From assembly GCA_000711775.1 (NCBI GenBank), contig ARYC01003933.1, forward strand, positions 1-64,000: DNA of 64,000 nucleotides, written 5' to 3'. Of this stretch, positions 1 to 8,804 are shown one piece after another. This stretch comes from Oxytricha trifallax (Eukaryota > Ciliophora > Spirotrichea > Sporadotrichida > Oxytrichidae). The notes beneath the pieces were generated by a model that did not search any database, was not told where the DNA came from, and worked only from the letters and a program-made list of their open reading frames with translations. Made by a program: the position numbers and the translations under genes. How positions within the stretch are numbered: position 1 is the first letter of the stretch; each line of letters opens with the position of its first letter.

Positions 1-1400
1 TCACACTCTTGCTCAGGAGCCCAAATTTAGTGGATTTGCATAATTCCAGGTCATCTCGTGAATTTCCGTGACCATCTTTTGAGGTCCTCAAAAACCCAAA
101 AATGAAGGGCCAAGGGTTATATAAGGAAATTGCTGAAAATTGCTTATTTTGCTTATATCTTTGCGCGTATTTAAGATAAATTAATTCTGATTTTATATTC
201 GTGTTCAGCGAAGTCTAAATGAGCAGAATCATTATATTCGGGTGTTTTTGGGAAATATAAAATGGAAGTTGTATTTTTCCGGGGAAAGGTTTGGCCCTTG
301 ACAAATTTTTGAAAAACCCAAAAATGGACAAAATGACCCCCCTATAACTTTTGAAAATGACTATATATCTGGTGTTCCAGTGTCACACTCTTGCTCAGGA
401 GCCCAAATTTAGTGGATTTGCTTAATTCCAGGTCATCTCATTTATTTCCGTGACCATCTTTTGAGGTCCTCAAAAACCCAAAAATGAAGGGCAAAGGATT
501 ATAAAAGGAAATTGCTGAAAATTGCTTATTTTGCTTATATCTTTGCGCGTTTTGAAGATAAATTTATTCTGATTTTATATTCGTGTTCAGCGAGGTCTAA
601 ATGACCAGAATCATTATATTCGGGTGTTTTTGGGAAATATAAAATGGAAGTTGTATTTTGCCGGGGAAAGGTTCGGCCCTGGACAAATTTTTGAACAACC
701 CAAAAATGGACAAAATGACCCCCCTATAACTTTTGAAAATGACTATATATCTGGTGTTCCAGTGTCACACTCTTGCTCAGGAGCCCAAATTTAGTGGATT
801 TGCATAATTCCAGGTCATCTCGTGAATTTCCGTGACCATCTTTTGAGGTCCTCAAAAACCCAAAAATGAAGGTCTAAGGATTAATATAAGGAAATTGCTG
901 AAAATTGCTTATTTTGCTTATATCTTTGCGCGTATTGAAGATAAATTAATTCTGATTTTATATTCGAGTTAGCGAGGTCTAAATGACCAGAATCATTATA
1001 TTCGGGTGTTTTTGGGAAATATAAAATGGAAGTTGTATTTTGGCGGGGAAAGGTTCGGCCCTGGACAATTTTTTGAAAAACCCAAAAATGGACAAAATGA
1101 CCCCCCTATAACTTTTGAAAATGACTATATATCAGGAGTTCCAGTGTCACACTCTTGCTCAGGAGGCCAAGTTTAGTGGATTTGCTTAATTCCAGGTCAT
1201 CTCATGAATTTCCGTGACCATCTTTTGAGGTCCTCAAAAACCCAAAAATGAAGGGCTAAGGGTTTATATAAGGAAATTGCTAAAAATTGCTTATTTTGCT
1301 TATATCTTTGCGCGTATTTAAGATAAATTAATTCTGATTTTATATTCGTGTCCAGCGAGGTCTAAATGAGCAGAATCATTATATTCGGGTGTTTTTTCGT
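1..1400. repeat. 382-bp satellite, about 3.7 tandem copies
   Basis: Four copies begin with the same TCACACTCTTGCTCAGG string at 1, 383, 765 and 1147, so the period is exactly 382 bp three times in a row. Copies differ by scattered substitutions and small indels. The fourth breaks off near 1400. Each unit holds two copies of a shorter phrase around AAAACCCAAAAATG. The array runs off the left edge. No coding frame is apparent. Oxytricha micronuclear DNA is known to contain a satellite of about 380 bp, which fits; membership of that family is my inference. Confidence 0.95.
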
Positions 1401-1419
1401 AATATAAATTGCTTTAGAG

Positions 1420-2690
1420 ATGTCAACTCAATCAGAAACTGTTTTATATTAGGTTTTGTAGACTAATTTTGAAATTCTTAACAAATAGTGGGTTTATCTT
1501 GATTTGTTCCACAAATAATTTTAAGGCTAAACTTGAAATCGATCTTTCCATATTTACGGATGAAATCTTCCACATCATTTCTTTGTTGTGCAGGAGTAAA
1601 GCATTGCTGCCACCCCTTTTAAATGAAGCGAAAAATACAGTTTTTCTCAGCTTTTACCTATCCTGGAAGCCCCAGAGGGCATTCTCAATAGACATCCCTG
1701 CTGAAGCGCCTTAATGCTCTCAGAATATAGAGCTTTTATATCTAGAAGCCAACCATAAACCCTTCTCATATCTTTTTTTTTCTCACTCCATTGGTCCAGA
1801 TCCTGGCCAGTCTTATACTATGATTAACTCAACGCATGGGCAGTAAAATATTGAGCGCGAATTGCATTGAAATCTGGGCAGGCATCACTCCCCGATGCGT
1901 GCAGCTGTCTAGAAGGCCTCAAAGCAGCAGCTTAATTACAGAGAAACAACAGGAAAGTAAGCAAATTCTATGGATATTGACGCTTCTTTAGATGATTCTA
2001 AGTTTTCTAAATCAATTAAGGGGACCAATCATGCAACTCAAGCTATAGTCGATGCATTTGAGGCCTTACCATTATTCACTTATACTCTCATCGCAATCGC
2101 CGAGCAGTAAGTCAACCAGCGGTTTGGGTCTTACGGGGTCTTGGCTCGAAATCTCTCAATCACCAAGGAATCCACTTAGAGATAGAAATTTTCGATGAGC
2201 TTTGTGGCAGCCATCATCAAGGACCAGCTGATCTCTAGCCAAATCATTGAGGGGGCTTTCTATGCTGTGCTGTTTGAGAACTTCCTCTATCATACTTTGC
2301 GTCAGCTGCGCACAGATAAGGATCTCGCCCAGAAGAAGATCATGCTGCTCATGGACAACGCAGTCATTCACAAGTATTCAGAGGTGCTGGAGACTGCTAG
2401 AAGTTAAAGGTCACTGTCCTCTTCAATGCAGAGTATTCACCCTGGCTTAACCCCATCGAGTAGTTGTTCTTCTACATCAAGATGCACTTCCGCTAGGAGC
2501 AAGTAGACGGCAAGTTAGTATACTGAGCCTAACTTTTTATAAAATCCACCTGGGGAAGGCTCTCGCAGATTCTGAGGCCATGACCAAGACAGACGTCAAC
2601 AAGCTCTGGGCGATCAGCTTGAAGTAGTGGGGCAGCATCATCAAGCATCGTTTTTGTGTGAATTTGAGCTGGAAAATGATAGGTTGAAGT
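1420..2690 (+). pseudogene. decayed Tc1/IS630-type transposase relic
   Basis: From the ATG at 1970, reading TAA/TAG as Gln, a frame runs to about 2400 and then continues one base out of phase. It encodes the second and third parts of a DDE transposase core. The second acidic residue is in LLMDNAVIHK (about 2340-2370) and the third is in SPWLNPIEQLFFYIK (about 2435-2480). The preceding stretch, with VAAIIKDQLIS and EGAFYAVLFENFL, matches the Tc1-family core layout. I could not find the first catalytic Asp region. After the frameshift near 2400, a TGA follows at about 2525 and a further frame continues to about 2690 (GSIIKHRFCVN). A frame from 1420 (MSTQSETVLYQVLQ) may be the N-terminal part but is uncertain. 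The relic is GC-richer than its flanks, like the element at 3647-8515. Confidence 0.7.
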
Positions 2691-2749
2691 GCAGGAGCTG
2701 TAAAAGACACCAATACATACAGAAACAGCAGTTTAATTGATGAAAAGCC

Positions 2750-3646
2750 AACTTATTACATATTACACTTTTAAGTTTTAATTAAACCTAATCAAACCCA
2801 GAAATCCAAAAAACTTCTCTCATTTTCGCTAATTAAAATTGTCATTTTAGCTCCTCCTCCACTAAAGCTGCAGAATTTGGTGACCAAACAGTCGATCAGG
2901 ACTTGAAAGTTGGTGAGCTGGGGGTTTTAAAATATTGAGAATACGATTGGATCCTAAATTTGACTAAAAACTCATCAAGCAACGAGTTCTTGACAAATTA
3001 TTGGATGTCCACTCTAAATCGATGAAATTTTATCATAGATTCCTATGACTGCCAATCAAATTAAAAGTTGTACACTAAAAATTACGAATGGTGATTCAAT
3101 TAAGAATTTAGTTAGAAATTTGTGAATTGTACTCTTCAAACTAACAATACTGTAAGAAATCATGAAAATCTTTCACATTCACCTATAAGTGTTCGAATAC
3201 AAACGAAAAGTAAAGTGGTTAAAATTAATGTAATAAATATAATTTTTGATTAATTTCTACAATTTCCTATTTTTATCTATTTTAACAATATTAATTTATA
3301 ATTTTGAATCTATCAATCTTAAGTATATCAAAACGCATTAATGGAAGCTATTTTTAAATAGAAAAATTATTATAAAATTTTAAATGAACAATTGAAATAA
3401 ATTTAAGTAAATATATAAATTAATAGAGTAAACATTTATGGAATTTCTTTTTTATTTACAAACTCAAATTAAATATGGATATTAATTAATTCCTTATTAA
3501 TTAATCTTTATAAATTTGTCATCATATAATAACTTCATGCATCAGTGGCAAAATGACCCTTAATCAATAAATATTTTTGATTAAAGCATACATAAACATC
3601 TCTAAATTCTCTCTCGTGCTATAAAGTCTTAAGAAGAATTGCTCTA
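2750..3646. other. AT-rich spacer between two transposon blocks
   Basis: About 75-80% A+T with no coding frame I would support. It separates the transposase relic from the left inverted repeat of the next element. No obvious tandem structure was seen. Confidence 0.6.
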
Positions 3647-3673
3647 ATAGTGCATAAATATCGAAATTGGAAT
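3647..3673 (+). repeat. left 27-bp terminal inverted repeat
   Basis: Reads ATAGTGCATAAATATCG and continues to 3673. The exact reverse complement is at 8489-8515. Outside the perfect core both arms contain TATAAAG and a CTCT-type stretch at similar distance, so the true repeat may extend outward with indels. Confidence 0.9.
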
Positions 3674-3738
3674 TAAAGAAAATCCATAAATAAATATGAT
3701 AAGTATTAAATATAAATGTAAATGGTTTAAGGGAAATT

Positions 3739-4401
3739 GATGGATTGTGGTTGCCCTTCTGATGCTGTTATTGAGAAATATTATGATCAGTCCGGCTTAC
3801 AATTGACCTTAGTGTGCCCCAAGAGTGCGATGTGATGATAGCTCGGAGATAGTGATGGTGTGTGGGTGCATGATTTAGAGTGAAGGTGTAGAGTTGGTGG
3901 CGTGGAGTGATCATTCCTTTGAGTACTAAATACTGCTTGACCCTGAGATAGTTGCGTATGGCCTTTCAAAGTTCGAGTATTGCTTTATTGTACCATCTCA
4001 TACAGCCCGTCACTCTGCCAAAAAATTGTGCGCATGTGCTGTCCAGTACTTAGAGCGATTCCGATTCGGTGAAAATCACCCTCGCAACTCTTAAGAGGCG
4101 TGAAATACCATATATAGGAGGTGGAAAAGTAAAAGATACGAGTCGGGTTCGAGAATTGCGCAATATTACTATTGAGCGGCCTCCAACTTTCAGACCCTTA
4201 TCCTATGATAATCTTCTGCTGGGGACGATGGGATATCGCGAGCGCATAGCGTTGCTTAATAGATTGTGTGTGCGCTCAATCAGGGCCAATCATATAAATG
4301 TTCAAACTGCTGGTTGTTGCCAGGTATTTTAAGGGAGGCCGCCCCATAATCTTGATAGATTTACAATAGATGGATTAGGACTAAGTTCCAATAGCAGCTG
4401 A
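3739..4401 (+). pseudogene. leading ORF of the 3647-8515 element, apparently frameshifted
   Basis: An ATG at 3739 opens a short frame (MDCGCPSDAVIEKYYDQSG) that stops near 3833. Coding character then resumes in a shifted frame (SEGVELVAWSDHSFEYQ, YGLSKFEYCFIVPSHTA) to a TGA near 4099. Another frame runs 3958-4401 and overlaps the next gene's start by 32 bases. I do not recognise the protein. It could be a decayed gene, or a gene with unrecognised introns. The overlap with the intact ORF at 4370 makes the 3958-4401 frame less likely to be real. Confidence 0.35.
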
Positions 4402-6046
4402 ATTAAATGATTCCAACTCTCATGAGGAAGGGGCTTCATCAATAAAAAACAGCCAAGGCGCTATCGCTGCAGGTATTAACGAGAATGCGTCTTCTAGTAT
4501 CAACAGCGTAGCCTCAGAAAAATCAGGGGAAAAAATAAATCACATACCAGCTGAGGAAATTCCTTAGAATGAAAATTCCCTTAGTGAAAAACTAAGCATT
4601 CCAGCAGAAGGCGGCGCAGGTAATGAACATGTCGGTCGGGACGATTCAGATTCTAGCAGCAGCTCTAGTTCTAGTTCTAGTTCTAGCTCAAGCTCCAGCT
4701 ACAGCTCAAGTTCAGCATCAAGCGTTGATCATAATCTTCCGATTAAGTCTAATGATAAAGAAATCTCGCAGAAAAAACCGGCTTAAGAGAAATAGGGTTT
4801 CAGCAAAAATCTTCCTCATTAACGCAATCGTGGAAAGCGCCTCGGCCAGAGAAATGATGGTGATATTTCCAGGGATGAAGATTATACTACCGGTTCCAAT
4901 AATCGTCGTAATAGCGCCCTTCCATACCGAGTCAAGGGACTCACGCGCTCAACCACCCTCTCGCTGAAAAAGAAATACTCAGTCATTCACCACGAATACT
5001 CGATTGACCCTCTGCGTGGTAAGTCTATTCAATTCAAGATAAGGTACCATGATAGTGAAAATGTTGTCCTCGCTGATTACTACTATCTCGCTTAGAAATT
5101 CTCTGACGATGTCCTTGGGCCCATTCATGACTACATCAAGCTTAACAAGATCTAGGTTAACCAACCACAGATAGTAAAGGCAAGAGGCAATTGCGCAGGA
5201 GCAAGCCAAGCCCCCGCAGAATTCAATTAACTAGAACAGCCATTAGCAGAAATTGATTTTGGCACGGGATGGTACTACTCTAAAAGATACTAACACGAAG
5301 TATTTGAGCCCAGCAAATTAAGATTCAACAGCATGTGGTTCGAGGGGGCCAAGCCGCAGCACTACATGGACTGCGTCATTCATGCCTTCAACTACGCAGT
5401 CGGGTATCGCTGCTTCACATCGCGTGAGTAGGTTATCAGGCTCATGCGCAGGAGAATGCACATCACTCACAAGGAGGCCCTCACATTCAAGCAATACAAC
5501 GGCGTTTCGCTAAAGCAGCTGAGCGACGTTGTCGCAGATTCCAACAACAACCTCTACTCCCCAGCGAAGATTTACGAATGGCAGTACTCTCAGGATAACC
5601 CTTACTGCAGTGATTTGCTTAACGTGCTCAGCTAATCGAGCTCTACCGTATTCATCATGATCTACAGGGAACAATCCGTCGGGGTCACCTTCACTCATGC
5701 TGTCACGCTTAAGAAATGTTCGCAGGGCATCGCCCTCTTCGACAGCGCTCGATCCTCAATCCTATACTCAGGCGTCGAAAAATGTGCCTCCTACTGGAAT
5801 GTCTCAGACTTTCTTAAGAGTGTCTATGCCGTAAAGCTGTGGGTGCTGAAGCCTGATTCGTACAGCCCCGAATAGAAATGGAAATAAGTGGCATTATTGA
5901 AAAGCTTAATGACTGGTGATAAAACCTCTACCAAGGGCAAGATTGTGAATACCAAGCGTAACAAGAAAGCCAAGACCAAGCGGTTGACGTTGAGAAAGAA
6001 GCATCGTGTGCAGTAGCCGCAAGAGAGCGCCGGTGAGCTACCTTGA
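4370..6046 (+). CDS. 558-residue transposon protein with papain-like protease pattern
   Basis: Uninterrupted frame from ATG 4370 (MDQDQVPIAAELNDSN) to TGA 6044-6046 once TAA/TAG are read as Gln. The N-terminal 210 residues are low complexity, with a serine run around residues 88-105 and a basic stretch after it. The C-terminal half is globular. It has DCVIHAFNYAVG (Cys near residue 335), then about 110 residues later THAVTLKK (His), then ALFDSARS (Asp). This Cys, His, Asp order and spacing recalls papain-fold peptidases such as Josephin or OTU proteins. The catalytic role is inference from the pattern, not from a family match. The tail (about 500-558) is strongly basic (TKGKIVNTKRNKKAKTKR) and may bind nucleic acid. 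Frame integrity over 1.67 kb argues for recent activity. Confidence 0.8.
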
Positions 6047-6496
6047 GTCTATACCTAATACTTAATTCCTTCTAATAACATTTCACTTACAACTCGTTTC
6101 CTACCCGTTAAAACTCAGCGCATTTACTAACAGTACAATCCTCCTGCAGTCTAGTTTAAATCCCAAGTATTCCAAGCGCATTTGCTCAAGCGCTTAGCGA
6201 GATAAAGTGAAATCAATCATCCAAGAATTTTAACATTCAGCAACACTCACTGCAAATTATGGTCACTTCCCTAGAGACATGAAATGGAGTACTATGGGAG
6301 GGGAGATTGCTTGGAGAGAATGACGAATATTTCACGATCCAGCAACTAAATGTCAGCGCAAATTCTAACGGTAGATGGATTAGGGGAATGGCTATTCGAA
6401 TCACTAGCTTTAGAAGTTTATCGCTTGGCCGTTAAGGAGTTAAATCGAAATCAATCAAATAGTACCTCAATAGTAAATTACATATATCTGAATACT

Positions 6497-7203
6497 ATGA
6501 GCGATCCAAGCAAGGTTTCCCTCGAGTAGCTTTCGCGCTACATAAACTCGAAGCAGGAGCTCTACTAGTCAACCATGAGAAATGGTTATTTCCTACCAAA
6601 GGTCAAGTCGTCGATCGTAACGTAAGACTATTTGCTCCAGGTCATTAGCGGAGAGCTTTGGTGCCCTCTCTACAAAGACATTCGACTGTTGCCTTGTGTG
6701 AGGCCGCCCCCAAAGCAGGTTCTCCTCGAGAAGGTTGCGGATGCCGCTGAGAAGATGAAGAAGCCCCTTGGCATAGATGAGAGCAGGCAGCCAGATAAGG
6801 CTTGGCTGGTAAGCGTCCTCTCTACGTACTGCCCCCGCGATGAGATTTTTGACAAGAGCTACCTGCCGCCGCCTAAGCCTAACGCGATCAAGAATCTCAA
6901 GTTGATTGACTTACCGCCTGGATTCCTCAAGAATCTGCCTCACTCCAAGAATAAGCACCGCCGAACCAGCCTGGCGCTGGTAAGTGAAGGTAAGAGGGCA
7001 GCCAAGAAGCATAAGCTCAGCGTATAGAAGAACAAGCTGGAAAGTAGGCTGGTCGCTCTAGATCATCCTGAAGGTGTCGTGTTGAAGAGCCCCCATCGTA
7101 AGTACCCTAAGCTTCCTTAACCAATCGTTTTCTAGTGCAGCAAAGCGCAGGCAAGGCGAACCAATCTTCGCATTACGCAACCCCATCGAAGATGCAGTTC
7201 TGA
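6497..7203 (+). CDS. basic 222-residue transposon protein, one intron
   Basis: ATG at 6497 opens MSDPSKVSLEQLSRYINSK. With Gln codons the frame runs to a predicted intron at 7098-7135 (GTAAGT...TTTTCTAG, 38 nt). After splicing, the frame closes at TGA 7201-7203, directly before the stop of the opposing transposase at 7204. The spliced length is 669 nt, an exact 223 codons. Visible segments are VRPPPKQVLLEKVADAAEKM, AWLVSVLSTYCPRDEIF, and a Lys/Arg-rich C-terminal third (NKHRRTS, GKRAAKKHKLS). I recognise no family; the charge suggests a DNA- or RNA-binding accessory protein. Unspliced, the frame would run on antisense through the transposase, which is why I favour the intron. Host introns here of 35-42 nt support its size. 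Confidence 0.7.
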
Positions 7204-8454
7204 TCACACGACGTTGCCCTGCAAGGCACTTATTAAAGCTGAGAGGTTCGAGGAGCAGATGTTGATTACCAATGAAGGGTCCAGGCCATCAAGGATTTCC
7301 CTAACATTCTGTTGTACCAGTTCATCAGACGGCTGCGCGACGCTAAAGCGTATTACTCGGTTCTTCCATTCACGCTTGACGAATGCCCACAGGCGTTCTA
7401 TAGAGTTCATAGCACAGCTGTAGGGGGGAAGGAAAAAGGGTCTCAGCGTAGAGCTGAAGGCAGCTTGGGCGACCTTGCTGTGGTGGGAAGAGAGATTGTC
7501 CATAACGCAATAGGCTGAACCGCGGATGCGCTTCTTGATGTCCTCAAGAAAACTCTTGAACCGCTCTCCGTTAAGGCCCCCTGTAAAGATATCGTATGCC
7601 ACTAGTCCAAGATTACTGCTGATCGCTCCTACTATTGTGAATGAACGGCCCCTGCTGCTCGGGATCGTTACAGCGACTCCCCTCTTGCACCACACTCTGC
7701 TAGGGGTCTGCCAGCGATGAACGGTAGTCTCATCAATGTAGATGACATGCTAACCAGTTTAGATAAGACGGCCCAGGTCTCGTGCCTTTTCTTCCTGAGC
7801 GCATTTGATCCTGTCAAGACCTCTGGCTTTGGCACTATATTGGTACTAGGGTTTGGTAAATCGAATCCCATTAATCTTGTGGTATCTCGAAAGCGTTGGA
7901 GCGGTGAATGATGGTAGCTTGTATTTTGCCTTAATCAGCTCCGCCCTCCTAATAAGTGAGAGCCCAGCCAATTTTTGAAGAGAGTCCGCTGAGCAGATTT
8001 GCTGTATTTACCACTCTGCTAATATTTGCTTTCGATTCCGTGCTGAAATGAATCGTTTACGAATCACACGAAAGCCAATTATCCTCCAACGCCTAAGAAT
8101 CATGGAAATCGTCGATACTCTGATACCCACGCGCAAAGCGATTTCTTTGTAGCTATGCCATACTTGCATGGGGGAGGTCAGCGACTAGTGCCGTAGAAAT
8201 ATGATCAGCAGCTATAATTACTCGCTGGAGTCTTTCATCGTCACATGCTTGCTGACAACTTTCTGCTGGGGATGGTCCTTTCTTACGTCGATATGCTACT
8301 ATCCTCTTAGGAAGTCAATGAGATTCTCCTGATCGATTTGCCGACGCTTGTACCCAGACTCCTTTATGAGAAAATCATGCTATTCTGGAGATCGCTTTCT
8401 CTTCTTTCCCCGAACCCCTTACTCTAATTTATCTGAACTTTTAAGTAAGCTCAT
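7204..8454 (-). CDS. intact IS630/Tc1-superfamily DDE transposase, 416 residues
   Basis: Frame open from ATG 8454 (MSLLKSSDKLEQG) to TGA at 7204-7206, 417 codons, with several TAA/TAG read as Gln. The N-terminal region is basic. A helix-turn-helix reads SYKEIALRVGIRVSTISMIL around residues 120-140, followed by a basic segment. The catalytic core shows all three acidic residues: VIYIDETTVHRW (first Asp), CVMDNLSSHHSKV (second Asp) and CAMNSIERLWAFVKR (Glu). The order and context LPPYS-x-x-x-NSIE are typical of the IS630/Tc1/mariner superfamily. It would cut and paste the 3647-8515 element by acting on the 27-bp terminal repeats. In Oxytricha the related TBE transposase takes part in DNA elimination; a similar role here is speculation. 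Confidence 0.93.
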
Positions 8455-8488
8455 TAATTAATTTTAGATTTTGATTAATTAAATTTTC

Positions 8489-8515
8489 ATTCCAATTTCG
8501 ATATTTATGCACTAT
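8489..8515 (-). repeat. right 27-bp terminal inverted repeat
   Basis: Perfect reverse complement of 3647-3673. It lies 34 bp outside the transposase start codon at 8454, so the promoter of the transposase probably overlaps the terminal repeat (inference). Confidence 0.9.
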
Positions 8516-8804
8516 AAGAAGAGCTTTATACCTTTAGGAAGCATGGATTTCCAAATATTCTCAAAGATACTTTTATTACTTATAAATAAATAAATGCTTT
8601 TATAATAAAATTTATACTATATTTTTTAGTAAAAAGATATAATCTATAACGAATCTGCAAATAAAATGTACATCTCTCGATCAGATTATATAAAAAAGAG
8701 ATGTGTAGATATTTTTTAGCAAGGGTTTAACTAACAATATACAGAAAAAATTACTGAGATTTTTGGGAAAATATTTTAGAATGTGTACGGTAGAATATTT
8801 AAGT
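8516..8804. other. AT-rich spacer
   Basis: Between the right inverted repeat of the transposon and the first host gene. No feature seen. Confidence 0.5.

Larger units (their letters stand above)
3647..8515. mobile_element. multi-gene DNA transposon with DDE transposase and a putative cysteine protease
   Basis: The block is bounded by a perfect 27-bp inverted repeat (3647-3673 and 8489-8515). Inside lie a damaged or uncertain leading ORF (3739-4401), an intact 558-residue ORF (4370-6046), an intact 222-residue ORF with one predicted 38-nt intron (6497-7203), and an intact 416-residue IS630/Tc1-superfamily transposase on the opposite strand (7204-8454). The last two genes are tail to tail with no base between their stops. 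TAA and TAG are used throughout as Gln, so the element is adapted to this nuclear code. Its coding DNA is near 45-50% GC, against about 25-35% around it. TBE elements also carry three genes and a related transposase, but their other two proteins (zinc-finger/kinase and 22 kDa) look nothing like these. No telomere-like ends were seen. Confidence 0.85.

Noticed and set aside
1-1400. CRISPR-like array because of regular repeats.
   Set aside because: The whole 382-bp unit repeats without unique spacers and the genome is eukaryotic; it is a satellite.
1469-1860. A 130-codon plus-strand frame after the satellite.
   Set aside because: It starts without ATG, has no recognisable motif and competes with another open frame from 1420; support is too weak for a separate gene.
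3787-3969. Minus-strand 60-residue ORF rich in His/Ser/Thr.
   Set aside because: Lies opposite a better coding frame of the transposon's leading ORF and has repetitive, unlikely composition.
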